A stretch of DNA of 64,000 bases from Pseudomonadota bacterium (GTDB taxonomy: Bacteria; Pseudomonadota; Gammaproteobacteria; Burkholderiales; Gallionellaceae): positions 1-64,000 of the forward strand of contig JAJYYO010000014.1 of the NCBI GenBank assembly GCA_021800795.1, written 5' to 3'. The notes beneath the pieces are model-generated. The model saw only the letters and a program-made list of their open reading frames with translations, was not told the DNA's origin and made no database searches. Shown one piece after another: positions 1 through 9,490 of this stretch. A program made the position numbers and the translations under genes. The first letter of the stretch is position 1. Every line of letters starts with the position of its first letter.

Positions 1-1
1 T

Positions 2-127
2 CATCGCGATGAAAGCGGCACACGTGAGGAATATTTTTATCAGGAGAATGCGCCCGGTGCGCAGCCTGCCCCGGCGCCTGCTGAAACGGGAAAGCCTGCC
101 AACACCATCAAAGATCAGTTACTCTAA
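2..127 (+). CDS. C-terminal end of an upstream gene, possibly a class A penicillin-binding protein
   Basis: An open frame enters from the left edge and stops at TAA 125-127, giving 41 residues ending in KDQLL. It contains REEYFYQE followed by a Pro/Ala-rich tail. From memory, tails of this kind (EYFYQE then a low-complexity P/A stretch) close PBP1A-type proteins of betaproteobacteria, but the fragment is too short to prove it. The next gene begins 9 nt downstream on the same strand, so the two may be co-transcribed. Confidence 0.45.
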   Translation, partial: HRDESGTREEYFYQENAPGAQPAPAPAETGKPANTIKDQLL

Positions 128-135
128 AAGCCGCC

Positions 136-750
136 ATGAGCAAACCACATATTCAGAAGCGCGATCTGATGCGCGAACAACTGGCGCACCAGGCGGCCAA
201 ACTGATTGCAGAAGCCGGCATTGCGGATTTCGCCTCCGCCAAACGCAAGGCCGCCCGACAACTCGGCGCATCGGACACCCAGCATCTGCCCAGCAACAGG
301 GAAGTTGAGGAAGCGCTGCAAAGTTACCGCTCGCTTTATCAGCACGACAGTCATCCCGACATCCTGTATCAGTTACGCACCGAAGCCCTGGCCTGCATGA
401 ATCTGTTCGCCACGTTCAACCCCTACCTTACCGGTTCGGTGTTGAGCGGGGCTGCGGGCGAAAATTCAGACATCAATCTGATGCTGTTTTCAGACGACAC
501 GAAAGCCGTATTGCTGTTTTTGCTCAAGAACAAGCTTGATTTCGAGGACGGCGAGTGGCGTGTTCGACTGGGCGGGCGAGAAGAGACTGTTCCCAGTTAC
601 ACACTGAGCGGTGAATCCGGCACACAAATCCATCTGGTGGTACTGCCGGAAAACGCCCGCCACAGCGGCAGCCGCCACCCTGACACCCATGCGAATATCG
701 CTGCGGTAACTAAAATGATTGAGGAACGAGGATTGAGGATTGAGGATTGA
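136..750 (+). CDS. nucleotidyltransferase-fold protein of unknown role
   Basis: A 204-residue soluble protein. The N-terminal half is helical and charged. Around residues 98-112 it carries GSVLSGAAGENSDINL, which resembles the GSx(n)SDxDL signature of the minimal nucleotidyltransferase superfamily; the second acidic position is Asn, so catalysis may be altered. No transmembrane segment or signal peptide is seen. The last residues (ERGLRIED and the stop) are encoded by the first units of a GAGGATT tandem array, so the native C-terminus was probably different. The function is not known to me; the fold assignment is moderately secure. Confidence 0.6.
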   Translation: MSKPHIQKRDLMREQLAHQAAKLIAEAGIADFASAKRKAARQLGASDTQHLPSNREVEEALQSYRSLYQHDSHPDILYQLRTEALACMNLFATFNPYLTGSVLSGAAGENSDINLMLFSDDTKAVLLFLLKNKLDFEDGEWRVRLGGREETVPSYTLSGESGTQIHLVVLPENARHSGSRHPDTHANIAAVTKMIEERGLRIED

Positions 751-783
751 GGATTGAGGATTGAGGATTGAGGATTGAGGATT
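728..783 (+). repeat. tandem array of eight GAGGATT heptamers
   Basis: Eight exact heptamer units run through the stop codon of the preceding gene. Because the period is 7, the array contains TGA in all three forward frames and so acts as an all-frame stop. Diverged relatives lie at the hemB 3' end, the nasA 5' end, and after ffh and gph. The rest of 784-878 shows no gene. Confidence 0.95.
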
Positions 784-878
784 CAGCGGCGTAGTGTTCA
801 TATCTCCTGCCCTGAGCGCAGTATTCATAACTACGGGCAACGCACGGCCTACCCCTTGCGGGTAGACTACTGAATCTT

Positions 879-1127
879 TCAAGCTGTCTCGACCACACAC
901 AACTCATGCAGGCGCTGCGGGGACAATTCCAACCCGTTGGGCCAGCATAATGCGCCCGCATCGATAAAAAATCGCTTGAAATATGTTTCAACCTTAAGCG
1001 CTTCCAGCAAGCTGCCTTTGCGATCTTTGAAATAAACTGACGCATTAAAGTGTCCTTCGCTGCCATCTGAAAATTGCAGTGCGACGGAAAACTTTCCCTC
1101 ATAACGTGCGTTAAGTATCTTAATCAC
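879..1127 (-). CDS. DUF2442 domain protein
   Basis: An 82-residue protein with the DUF2442 pattern: a short strand-rich N-terminus (KILNARYEGKF), a central FSDGSEG, and a C-terminal WPNGLELSPQRLHEL. The start chosen is GTG 1127, because AAGGAG lies 6 nt before it and the longer frame would run back through the neighbouring gene. It overlaps the end of the DUF4160 gene by 8 nt, so the two are translationally coupled. DUF4160-DUF2442 pairs are common and have been proposed to be toxin-antitoxin-like; that role is not shown by this sequence. Confidence 0.8.
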   Translation of the reverse strand: MIKILNARYEGKFSVALQFSDGSEGHFNASVYFKDRKGSLLEALKVETYFKRFFIDAGALCWPNGLELSPQRLHELCVVETA

Positions 1128-1386
1128 GATCTGCTCCTTGAATTCTTTCAAGCGGCTCAAACTGTTGCGCCCGAAGCCAATTGTTTTGCAACTCCTGCTG
1201 ATGCACCAAACACCACTCCTGCACGATACTCGCCACTTTGCGCGGCAAATCACCTGATTTCACTCTGCCATTAGCGATATCAACCAAGGCTTCAAACCCC
1301 TGATATTCGACATGAATATGCGGCGGCGGGTGATCGTCGTGCCACATACGGATGATGATACCGAAAAATATCGAAAGCGTAGGCAT
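1120..1386 (-). CDS. DUF4160 domain protein
   Basis: An 88-residue protein with the hallmark DUF4160 stretch IIRMWHDDHPPPHIHVEYQG near residues 11-30, followed by a helical C-terminus. It is the first gene of a two-gene unit with the DUF2442 gene, whose GTG start lies within its last codons. Such pairs are frequent, mobile and sometimes described as toxin-antitoxin candidates. I infer no molecular activity beyond the family assignment. Confidence 0.85.
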   Translation of the reverse strand: MPTLSIFFGIIIRMWHDDHPPPHIHVEYQGFEALVDIANGRVKSGDLPRKVASIVQEWCLVHQQELQNNWLRAQQFEPLERIQGADRD

Positions 1387-1400
1387 GGGTGCAGTTTACA

Positions 1401-2507
<1,107 letters not shown>

Positions 2508-2552
2508 TTAAGAGAACGCTTATCTGATTGCGTGAATGACGATAAATCATTC

Positions 2553-2624
2553 CACGTTTCTCCTCCCTGAGCGTGTCTTAACCTAGTTAAGATTTTAGCC
2601 CCCACATGTTGGGGGCTTTTTTTT
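2553..2624 (+). ncRNA. candidate trans-acting small RNA with anti-Shine-Dalgarno loop
   Basis: Three consecutive stem-loops lie on the plus strand between two minus-strand genes. SL1 (2553-2575) pairs CACG with CGTG and exposes TTTCTCCTCCCTGAG in its loop, which is complementary to Shine-Dalgarno sequences. SL2 (2577-2591) pairs CTTAAC with GTTAAG. SL3 (2597-2617) is a GC-rich terminator with a run of eight T. A weak -10 like TAAATC lies at 2543-2548 with TTATCT 17 bp upstream. No plus-strand gene precedes the terminator. CU-rich anti-SD loops of this kind are known from neisserial and alphaproteobacterial small RNAs; the identity here is inferred. Confidence 0.55.
2597..2624 (+). terminator. 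rho-independent terminator
   Basis: AGCCCCC and GGGGGCT arms around ACATGTT are followed by a run of T on the plus strand. On the minus strand the hairpin is followed by CTAAAA rather than a T run, so it works best for plus-strand transcription, where no protein gene is present. Confidence 0.85.
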
Positions 2625-2681
2625 GCCCGCTAAACGACCGCTTTTCAGTCTATGACGCCTTCATCCACGTTAGTCTTGCTG

Positions 2682-3278
2682 TCATCCGCCTTTTAACCAT
2701 CCGGCAATCACCGCTTCGGCCTCTTCCAAGCCCTGTTTTTTCAGACTTGAGAATAACTGCACGGAACATTGCGGATAGTTTTCGCCAAGATAGGCCTTGA
2801 CCTTGAGCAGGGTCAGCGTCGATTGCTGGCGACTCAACTTGTCCGATTTGGTCAGCAATATGTGTACCGGTTTGCCGGTAGGCGCAAACCAGTCCAGCAT
2901 GGTTTCATCCAGTTCCAGCAACGGGCGGCGGATGTCCATAATCACAATCAGTCCGCAAAGTTCCTCGCGCTTTTGCAGGTATGAACTTAATAGTCCTTCC
3001 CAATGGCGTTTGGCCTCGGGCGGCACCTTGGCGTAACCATAGCCCGGCAAATCCACGATGTAGTCGTTGTGTCCAAGCGAAAAATAATTCAGATGCTGGG
3101 TGCGGCCCGGCGTCTTGCTGGTATAAGCAAGACGCACATGGTTCGCCAGGGTATTGATCGCGCTCGATTTGCCTGCGTTGGATCGCCCGACAAAAGCCAC
3201 TTCGCGACCGCCGTGCATCGGCAGGTCCTTGATGTGGTTGACAGTGGTATAGAACGTCGCCAGAGAAAAAAGCCCCAT
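2682..3278 (-). CDS. engB: ribosome biogenesis GTP-binding protein EngB (YsxC/YihA)
   Basis: A small GTPase of 198 residues needed for large-subunit assembly. The G motifs are in order: [14 protein letters not shown] (G1, about 30-43), [11 protein letters not shown] (G2), [10 protein letters not shown] (G3), LLTKSDKL (G4) and FSSLKKQG (G5). The length is typical of the family. Its ATG overlaps the hemL stop (TAATG), so it is translated from the hemL transcript. Confidence 0.95.
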   Translation of the reverse strand: MGLFSLATFYTTVNHIKDLPMHGGREVAFVGRSNAGKSSAINTLANHVRLAYTSKTPGRTQHLNYFSLGHNDYIVDLPGYGYAKVPPEAKRHWEGLLSSYLQKREELCGLIVIMDIRRPLLELDETMLDWFAPTGKPVHILLTKSDKLSRQQSTLTLLKVKAYLGENYPQCSVQLFSSLKKQGLEEAEAVIAGWLKGG

Positions 3279-4561
3279 TATTTCCAGACCGAGAAAATTG
3301 CGTCAGCGTTGGCTATCGTCGCGTCGATGTCAGCTTCGGTGTGCGCTGAAGACACGAATCCCGCCTCGAAGGCGGAAGGCGCCAGATACACGCCCGCGTC
3401 CAGCATGGCGTGGAAGAAACGGTTGAAGGCCTCCTTGTCGCAGGCCATCACCTCCGCATAACTGGTTGGCACGTCTTTACTAAAGTACAAACCGAACATG
3501 CCGCCCACCGATTGGGCGCAAAATTCAACGCCATGCCGTTTGGCGCTCGCACTCAGGCCTGTCGTCAATTGTGTCGCCAACTGTGCCAGACGCTCATAAA
3601 AACCTTCAGCCTGCACCAGCTTCAGGGTTGCCAGACCTGCCGCCACCGCGAGCGGATTGCCCGACAGGGTTCCTGCCTGATACACCGGGCCCAGCGGCGC
3701 CAGACATTGCATGATGTCGCGTCGTCCGCCGAACGCGGCTGCCGGCAAGCCGCCGCCCATCACCTTGCCCAGCGTCACCAGATCGGGTTTGATGCCATAA
3801 TAACCCTGTGCGCCTTGCAGACCGACGCGGAAACCCGTCATCACTTCGTCCAGAATCAGCACCGCGCCATATTGCGTGCAAAGATTACGCAACGCAGCCA
3901 GGAATTCGCGTTCAGGCGCAATCAGATTCATGTTGCCCGCCACAGGCTCGACGATCACGGCGGCAATTTCGCTGCCCATTTCTGCAAACGCGCGCTCAAG
4001 TCCGGCAGCATCGTTGTAATCGAGCACCGTGGTCAGCGCTGCAATCTCGGCCGGCACGCCCGATGAGCTTGGCTGACCGAAAGTCAGCGCGCCGGAACCC
4101 GCCTTGACCAGCAGCCCATCGGAATGTCCGTGATAACACCCCTCGAACTTGACAATGCGCGAACGGCCGGTGAAACCGCGCGCCAGACGTATCGCCGTCA
4201 TGGTCGCCTCCGTACCGGAGCTGACCAGTCTCACCATTTCAAGACTCGGCAGCAAACGGCACAGCAAAGTTGCCATTTCCAGCTCGGCGGCGGTCGGCGC
4301 ACCAAAACCCAGTCCATTGGCTGCCGCCTCCTGCACCGCTCGTACCACGTCCGGATGACAATGACCTGCGATCATCGGCCCCCATGAACCCACGTAATCG
4401 ATATAGCGCTTGTCGTCCGCATCCCACACGTAAGCGCCCTGGCCGCGCTTGAAAAACAGCGGCGTACCGCCTACCGAACGAAACGCGCGTACCGGCGAAT
4501 TCACGCCGCCGGGGATCAGCTGTTGCGATGCGTCGAAAAGTTCCTGATTGTGAGAAGTCAT
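3278..4561 (-). CDS. hemL: glutamate-1-semialdehyde 2,1-aminomutase
   Basis: PLP-dependent enzyme that converts glutamate-1-semialdehyde to 5-aminolevulinate, the substrate of HemB (C5 pathway). At 427 residues it has the family length. Seen: the N-terminal [11 protein letters not shown], the substrate/PLP loop [20 protein letters not shown], the aspartate of [13 protein letters not shown], and the PLP lysine in [17 protein letters not shown]. It is followed without a gap by engB; thiE starts upstream on the same strand (15 nt between thiE stop and hemL start), so a thiD-thiE-hemL-engB transcription unit is plausible. Confidence 0.97.
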   Translation of the reverse strand: MTSHNQELFDASQQLIPGGVNSPVRAFRSVGGTPLFFKRGQGAYVWDADDKRYIDYVGSWGPMIAGHCHPDVVRAVQEAAANGLGFGAPTAAELEMATLLCRLLPSLEMVRLVSSGTEATMTAIRLARGFTGRSRIVKFEGCYHGHSDGLLVKAGSGALTFGQPSSSGVPAEIAALTTVLDYNDAAGLERAFAEMGSEIAAVIVEPVAGNMNLIAPEREFLAALRNLCTQYGAVLILDEVMTGFRVGLQGAQGYYGIKPDLVTLGKVMGGGLPAAAFGGRRDIMQCLAPLGPVYQAGTLSGNPLAVAAGLATLKLVQAEGFYERLAQLATQLTTGLSASAKRHGVEFCAQSVGGMFGLYFSKDVPTSYAEVMACDKEAFNRFFHAMLDAGVYLAPSAFEAGFVSSAHTEADIDATIANADAIFSVWK

Positions 4562-4576
4562 GTTGCGTCTTTCTGG

Positions 4577-5230
4577 CTATGGGTTATACAAATTTGAAAA
4601 CTGCTTCGCAGCATGCGCGATATCTTCCGCACCGAACAGCGCCGAAATCACTGCCAGCGCGTCTGCCCCCGCATCCAGCAAGGACGCGCCGTTCTCTATC
4701 GTGATTCCGCCTATCGCCGCTATCGGCAGAGCGATCTCGCGGCGGGCCTGTCTCAACAAATCCGGCGTTGCCGCCACGGCATCGGGTTTAATGTTCGAGG
4801 CAAAAAAAGCGCCGAATGCGACATAGTCAGCGCCCTGAGCTGCCGCCTGATGCGCCAGTACAATGCGATTATAACAAGACACGCCGATTATTTTTTCATT
4901 GCCCAGCACGGCTCGCGCTGCAGCCACGCTGCCGTCATCAAAGCCCAGATGCACGCCATCGGCATCCACCTGCGCGGCCAAGGCCGCATCATCGTTGATG
5001 ATCAGAGGCACAGCGAATTCCTGCGTCAGCCGGCGCAAGGCAATCGCCTGCTCCAGTCGCAAAACGGCATCGCCCGTCTTGTTTCGGTATTGCAGGGTAG
5101 TCGCTCCGCCTTGCAACGCCGGCCTCACCTGACGCAGCAACGCCGCCGTATCAGATGCTTCCGGCGTAATCGCGTATAAACCGCTAATCTCAATCCTGCA
5201 CTTAGTTGAGCGTCTCAGGCTTGTCCTCAT
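4577..5230 (-). CDS. thiE: thiamine-phosphate synthase
   Basis: Joins HMP-pyrophosphate and thiazole phosphate to thiamine phosphate. Seen: GLYAITPE near the N-terminus, QYRNKTGD (pyrophosphate site), LIINDDAALAAQVDADGVHLG, and the C-terminal PIAAIGGI. The start is uncertain: no ATG lies between the thiD stop and GLYAIT, so translation must begin inside thiD (ATG 5230 or GTG 5239, overlapping thiD by about 30-40 nt) or at an unusual codon. I took ATG 5230. It is coupled to thiD, the enzyme that makes its HMP-PP substrate. Confidence 0.9.
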   Translation of the reverse strand: MRTSLRRSTKCRIEISGLYAITPEASDTAALLRQVRPALQGGATTLQYRNKTGDAVLRLEQAIALRRLTQEFAVPLIINDDAALAAQVDADGVHLGFDDGSVAAARAVLGNEKIIGVSCYNRIVLAHQAAAQGADYVAFGAFFASNIKPDAVAATPDLLRQARREIALPIAAIGGITIENGASLLDAGADALAVISALFGAEDIAHAAKQFSNLYNP

Positions 5231-6074
5231 CGTCTTCACCGCGCGCCCAGAACAGCCTGTCGGGGATGAACTGCCCCATACCGGGCCTGAAACCCGCATT
5301 CAGCGTCTGCCAGGTATACTCCTGCGCCTCCTTGACCGCCTCCGGAACATCCACACCCTGCGCCAGCAAGGCGGCAATGGCTGAAGCCATGGTGCACCCG
5401 GAGCCGTGATAAATTCCCGGCAGACGCGCCCAGGCGTCGCTGCGCACCATCCCATGTTCACTGTACAAAGTGTTGATCACCTTGGGCGTCTGTTCGTGCG
5501 TGCCGGTGATCAGCACATATTCGCAACCCATTGCCAGTATGCGCCTGGCGCATTCTTCCAGACTGGGATCATCTTCCTCGTCGTCTTCATCGATCGCCAG
5601 ACGACGCGCCTCTATGCTGTTCGGCGTGACGATGGTCGCCTGCGGAATCAGCAGCTCGCGGATCGCATCCAGCATATCTTCGTCAGCCAGTTCATCGCCG
5701 CGTCCCGACGCCAGCACGGTGTCCAGCACAAAAGGAACGTCAGGATAATCCGCCAATATCTCGGCAATCGCCACGATATTTTCCACGCTGCCGAGCATGC
5801 CGATCTTGAAAGCCGCCACCGGCACATCTTCGAGCATTGCACGTGCCTGATCCACCACCCATTCCGGCTCCATCGCCAGCACGTCCTCTACCCCGCTGGT
5901 ATCCTGCACGGTGATCGCCGTGACAACCGACAGCGGATGGCAGCCCATGCTGGCAATGGTCAGCATATCGGCCTGCAAGCCGGCGCCTCCGGAAGGATCG
6001 GTGGCGGCGAAACTCATTACTAGCGGGAAAGATTCGGACATGGTGTAGGCGATTATGCGCGTCAGGTCGGCCAT
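5202..6074 (-). CDS. thiD: hydroxymethylpyrimidine/phosphomethylpyrimidine kinase
   Basis: Ribokinase-fold kinase that phosphorylates HMP to HMP-PP for ThiE. Seen: SFAATDPSGGAGLQADM (substrate Gly loop), GMLGS, PFVLDTVLAS, VTPNSIEARRL, and the anion-hole/catalytic region GIYHGSGCTMASAIAA. An acidic insert (DEDDEEDD) sits near residue 165. There are two possible starts: ATG 6074 with AGGG just upstream, or ATG 6041 (MSESFPLV), closer to family length. The gene is followed by thiE with overlap. Confidence 0.94.
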   Translation of the reverse strand: MADLTRIIAYTMSESFPLVMSFAATDPSGGAGLQADMLTIASMGCHPLSVVTAITVQDTSGVEDVLAMEPEWVVDQARAMLEDVPVAAFKIGMLGSVENIVAIAEILADYPDVPFVLDTVLASGRGDELADEDMLDAIRELLIPQATIVTPNSIEARRLAIDEDDEEDDPSLEECARRILAMGCEYVLITGTHEQTPKVINTLYSEHGMVRSDAWARLPGIYHGSGCTMASAIAALLAQGVDVPEAVKEAQEYTWQTLNAGFRPGMGQFIPDRLFWARGEDDEDKPETLN

Positions 6075-6075
6075 T

Positions 6076-6186
6076 TTACCCTATATGCTTATGATTTCCG
6101 AATAACAATTTCAAAGCGGTTTTGACGCCCTGCTCTGCTGCTTGAGTTGCAAGCGCACGCTGCGCCAGCGACTGGACGCGAACCAT
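6076..6186 (-). CDS. possible 36-residue small ORF between ampG and thiD
   Basis: ATG 6186 is preceded by GAGGACAG and opens 36 codons (MVRVQSLAQRALATQAAEQG and a basic hydrophobic tail) ending at TAA 6076-6078, just before thiD. It is the only structured feature seen in the 188-nt gap after ampG. The composition is plausible for a small helical protein, but I recognise no family and it may be spurious. Confidence 0.25.
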   Translation of the reverse strand: MVRVQSLAQRALATQAAEQGVKTALKLLFGNHKHIG

Positions 6187-6262
6187 GATCTGTCCTCGTC
6201 GTTCCGAAGTTGATACGCGGATCGCCTTGCCATGGCGTCCGGGGCGGTTTCAAACACAAAAA

Positions 6263-7522
6263 TCAGGCCGGCATTTCCGGCACAGGCTCGTTCCACGGCG
6301 CGACCTTCAGCAGCAGCAACATGCCCGGTATCGCCATCAGCGCGCACAGCAGGAAAAAGCCGCTCCAGCCCATCGCTTCGACCAGCCAGCCGGTTGCCGC
6401 ATTGGCGAAGGTGCGCGGCATCGCCATCAGACTGGTAAACAGCGCGAACTGGGTAGCCGTGTAAGCGGGGTGGGTGGTGCGTGCGATGAAGGCGACGAAG
6501 GCTACCGTGCCCAAACCCACACCCAATGCTTCCAGGCCGATCACCAAGCCTAGCTGGGTGCGTTCCAGCACGCCGATCTCGCTGTGATGGCCGATAGCGG
6601 CCAGCCAGGCGAAACCGAAGATTGCCAGTATCTGCACCACGCCGAACAGCCACAGCGCGCGGTTGATGCCGATCTTCACCATCCACAAGCCGCCCAGCAT
6701 GCCGCCGATCACCGCAGGCCACAGACCCGCGTTCTTGGCGATCAGGCCGATGTCGGTTTTGGAAAAGCCCATATCGAGATAAAAAGGCGTGGCAAGCGCC
6801 GTGCACAGACTGTCGCCCAGCTTGTAAAAAAGCAGAAAAGCCAGAATCAGCAGCGCGCTGCGCCAACCCTGCCGGTTGATGAATTCTCGAAACGGTTCGA
6901 CCACGGCCTCGCGCAACGTCTTCGGCGGCACTGCGCGGTGCGGCTCCTTGACCATCAGCGTCATCGCGATGCCGGGCAGCATGAACAGCGAAGTGATGAT
7001 GAACACCATATCCCATGGCATAAAATCGGCGAGTATCAGCGACAACGAACCCGGCACCAGACCTGCAATACGGTAGGCATTGACATGCACCGCATTGCCC
7101 AGGCCCAGCTCGGCATCTTCGAGCAATTCGCGCCGGTAGGCATCGAGCACGATATCCTGCGTTGCGGAGAGCACCGCCAGGAGCGTGGCGCACCACGCAA
7201 TCGTGGCAAGCTGGGTGACGGGCGAGAAACCGCCCAGCGTGGCGATCACGGCAAGCAATCCTGCCTGCGTCAACACCATCCAGCCGCGCCGCCGTCCCAG
7301 CACGGGCAGCGCATAGCGATCAAGCAGCGGCGACCAGATGAATTTCCAGGTGTAGGGAAACTGGATCAGCGCGAACAGGCCGATGGTCTTGAGATCCACA
7401 TGCTCGCTGCGCAACCAGGCGGGCAGCAGATTGAACAACAGATACAGCGGCAGACCGGATGAAAACCCGGTAAACACGCAGATTGCCATGCGCCGCGAAA
7501 ACAGTTGTCTGACGACGCTCAT
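6263..7522 (-). CDS. ampG: AmpG-type MFS muropeptide transporter
   Basis: An inner-membrane major facilitator protein of about 419 residues with roughly 12 hydrophobic segments, expected to import anhydromuropeptides for cell-wall recycling. Seen: GFSSGLPLYLLFNLLPAWLR at the N-terminus, the AmpG-typical FPYTWKFIWSPLLDRY, and SATQDIVLDAYRRELL. The start is set at ATG 7522 (MSVVRQLF) because it forms ATGA with the metW stop; the longer frame would add 39 non-family residues. Confidence 0.9.
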   Translation of the reverse strand: MSVVRQLFSRRMAICVFTGFSSGLPLYLLFNLLPAWLRSEHVDLKTIGLFALIQFPYTWKFIWSPLLDRYALPVLGRRRGWMVLTQAGLLAVIATLGGFSPVTQLATIAWCATLLAVLSATQDIVLDAYRRELLEDAELGLGNAVHVNAYRIAGLVPGSLSLILADFMPWDMVFIITSLFMLPGIAMTLMVKEPHRAVPPKTLREAVVEPFREFINRQGWRSALLILAFLLFYKLGDSLCTALATPFYLDMGFSKTDIGLIAKNAGLWPAVIGGMLGGLWMVKIGINRALWLFGVVQILAIFGFAWLAAIGHHSEIGVLERTQLGLVIGLEALGVGLGTVAFVAFIARTTHPAYTATQFALFTSLMAMPRTFANAATGWLVEAMGWSGFFLLCALMAIPGMLLLLKVAPWNEPVPEMPA

Positions 7523-8112
7523 ACTCCGCGCTGGAAGCGATATACCGCCGTGCTGCCGAGCAGATTGGGCAGCCAACCGACCTCGCGTCCGCCGGTCATC
7601 ACGCGGCGCGCCGTGACGCTGACGCAGTATGTGCGGCAAAAATTCTCGAAGTCATTCAGCGTGCACAGGTGCACGTTCGGCGTGTCGTACCACTGGTAGG
7701 GCAACTCGCGCGATACCGGCATATTGCCCAGCAGCACGTCAAGGCGGCTCCTCCAGTAGCCGAAATTGGGGAAGCTGACAATGCCTTCGCGTCCGACCCG
7801 CAGCATCTCCTGTATCAACGGTTCGGTGTGCCGCGTAGCCTGCAAGGTCTGCGAGAGAATGACAAAATCGAACGCGCCGTTCTCGAAATCCGACAGGCCG
7901 GCATCCAGATCGTTCTGGATCACATTCACTCCGTTGGCGATACAAGAAACAATGTCAAGATCGCTGATCTCCACACCGTAACCGCGCACCGCCCGCGCCT
8001 CCTTGAGATAGCGCAACAGGCTGCCGTCGCCGCAGCCCAGATCCAGCACCGAAGCGCCCCTGGGTATCCAGGCCGCAATGGCCGCAAAATCGGCCCTGTC
8101 AGTCGCACTCAT
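7519..8112 (-). CDS. metW: methionine biosynthesis protein MetW
   Basis: A 197-residue class I methyltransferase-fold protein. Seen: [15 protein letters not shown] (SAM site, about 20-34), [13 protein letters not shown] and [11 protein letters not shown], all typical of MetW. It acts with MetX in methionine synthesis and is thought to support the acyltransferase. The start is ATG 8112, overlapping the metX stop as ATGA; the 5 longer codons lie inside metX. It is the middle gene of metX-metW-ampG. Confidence 0.95.
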   Translation of the reverse strand: MSATDRADFAAIAAWIPRGASVLDLGCGDGSLLRYLKEARAVRGYGVEISDLDIVSCIANGVNVIQNDLDAGLSDFENGAFDFVILSQTLQATRHTEPLIQEMLRVGREGIVSFPNFGYWRSRLDVLLGNMPVSRELPYQWYDTPNVHLCTLNDFENFCRTYCVSVTARRVMTGGREVGWLPNLLGSTAVYRFQRGV

Positions 8113-9242
8113 GCCGACACCTCGCAACTTACCCGGTCGAGATACGCGCGCACCACGTCGAAATAATGCGGATGTTCCATCAGGAAGGAATCATGCCCGT
8201 GCGTGGAAGTAATCTCCGCGTAGCTGACCGGGCGTTTATTGTGCAGCAGCGGACGGATAATCTCACGCGAGCGTTGCGGCGAAAAGCGCCAGTCGGTGGT
8301 GAACGAGATCACCAGAAAACCAGCTTTTGCGCGCGCAAAGGCGCGGTTCAGATCGCCGCCGCAATCCTGAGCGGGGTCAAAATAATCCAGCGCCTTGGTC
8401 ATCAGCAGATAGGTATTGGCATCGAAATAGGCGGCGAACTTGTCGCCCTGATAGCGCAGGTAGGATTCGATCTGAAACTCCACCTCGTAGCCATAATTAT
8501 ATTGTTCGGTGCGCAGCTCACGCCCGAATTTGTCGGCCATCGCATCATCCGACAGGTAGGTGATATGGCCCAGCATGCGCGCCAGCCTGAGCCCTCGCGT
8601 CGGCACCACGCCGTGCTGGTAATAATCGCCGCCATGAAAATCCGGATCGGTCAGGATCGCATTGCGCGCCACGTCGTTGAAGGCGATATTCTGCGCGGTG
8701 AGGCGCGGCGCACTGGCAATAGACAGCACGTGGCGCACCCGGTCAGGATAGGCCAGCGACCATTGCAAGGCCTGCATGCCGCCCAGGCTGCCGCCGACCA
8801 CGGCTGCGAAACAGCCTATGCCAAGCCTGTCTGCCAGCCGCGCCTGCGACTCGACCCAGTCCTCCACCGTGATCACCGGGAAACTTGCGCCATAAGGCTT
8901 GCCGGTTTCCGGATTGATCGAGGAGGGGCCGGTCGAGCCATGGCAGCCGCCCAGATTGTTCAGGCCAATGACGAAAAATTTATCGGTATCGATCGGTTTG
9001 CCGGGGCCTACCATGTTGTCCCACCAGCCGATGTTTTTGGGCTCGTCGGCGTAGAAGCCCGCCACATGATGATGTCCTGACAAGGCGTGGCAGATCAGGA
9101 TGGCGTTGGACTTGTCGGCATTGAGCGCACCGTATGTCTCATAGAGCAGCTGATAGCCGGACAACACCGCGCCGCTGCGAAACACCAGCGGGGTGTCGAA
9201 CGATGCGCGTTGCGCGCTCACAATGCCTACAGAAGTGCCCAA
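8109..9242 (-). CDS. metX: homoserine O-acyltransferase
   Basis: Acylates homoserine at the first committed step of methionine synthesis. A 377-residue alpha/beta hydrolase with the nucleophile motif [12 protein letters not shown] (Ser), the acidic region FTTDWRFSP and the catalytic His in STHGHDSFL; also [14 protein letters not shown]. Acetyl versus succinyl donor cannot be decided by eye. The start is TTG 9242: GGAG lies 6 nt upstream, and the nearby ATG 9252 frame hits a stop after eight codons. It lies downstream of a SAM-II-like riboswitch and an intrinsic terminator. Confidence 0.95.
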   Translation of the reverse strand: MGTSVGIVSAQRASFDTPLVFRSGAVLSGYQLLYETYGALNADKSNAILICHALSGHHHVAGFYADEPKNIGWWDNMVGPGKPIDTDKFFVIGLNNLGGCHGSTGPSSINPETGKPYGASFPVITVEDWVESQARLADRLGIGCFAAVVGGSLGGMQALQWSLAYPDRVRHVLSIASAPRLTAQNIAFNDVARNAILTDPDFHGGDYYQHGVVPTRGLRLARMLGHITYLSDDAMADKFGRELRTEQYNYGYEVEFQIESYLRYQGDKFAAYFDANTYLLMTKALDYFDPAQDCGGDLNRAFARAKAGFLVISFTTDWRFSPQRSREIIRPLLHNKRPVSYAEITSTHGHDSFLMEHPHYFDVVRAYLDRVSCEVSA

Positions 9243-9251
9243 AAAAACTCC

Positions 9252-9287
9252 ATAAAAAAACCCGTTCAGCTTGTGCCAAAACGGGTG
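9252..9287 (-). terminator. intrinsic terminator in the metX leader
   Basis: On the minus strand ACCCGTT and AACGGGT arms enclose a 13-nt loop and are followed by seven T, ending about 10 nt before the metX TTG start. It lies between the riboswitch and the gene, so it can serve as an expression platform for attenuation. Confidence 0.8.
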
Positions 9288-9288
9288 T

Positions 9289-9344
9289 CCTCGCTTTAGC
9301 TAGAATATTTAACGTGCCCCGCAAGCTGATGTCAAATCGGCACG
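9289..9344 (-). promoter_or_regulatory. SAM-II-type riboswitch upstream of metX
   Basis: The minus-strand RNA has CGTGCC paired with GGCACG (P1), an internal GATTTGA, and the 3' signature TTAAATATTCTAGCTAAAG. These match, in order and spacing, the SAM-II (metA/metX) aptamer as I remember it: P1, GAUUUA loop, AUAAA, AGCUAAA. A pseudoknot is possible between CTTGC in the loop and GCGAG after GCTAAA. Its target, metX, is the classical SAM-II gene. Binding of SAM would shut off methionine synthesis. Confidence 0.8.
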
Positions 9345-9490
9345 ATGCAGAGTGTGCCCTGTTTTATCCCCGCATGTCAATGTGATGCAACCGCCCACGT
9401 GCCAGCCGACTCCTGAAATCCGGTTACACACAAAACCGCGCTGTGATACGATCAAACCGCAAAGCGGCAAGCCATAGAGGAAATATGCAC

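Noticed and set aside
728-783. CRISPR array
   Set aside because: Units are 7 bp and contiguous with no spacers; no cas genes are present. The same holds for the other simple arrays.
2597-2624. Terminator of engB
   Set aside because: The T run is on the plus strand; on the engB (minus) strand the hairpin is followed by CTAAAATC.
9289-9344. SAM-I or SAH riboswitch
   Set aside because: The four-way junction and kink-turn of SAM-I are absent, and the short P1-pseudoknot layout with GCTAAA fits SAM-II instead.
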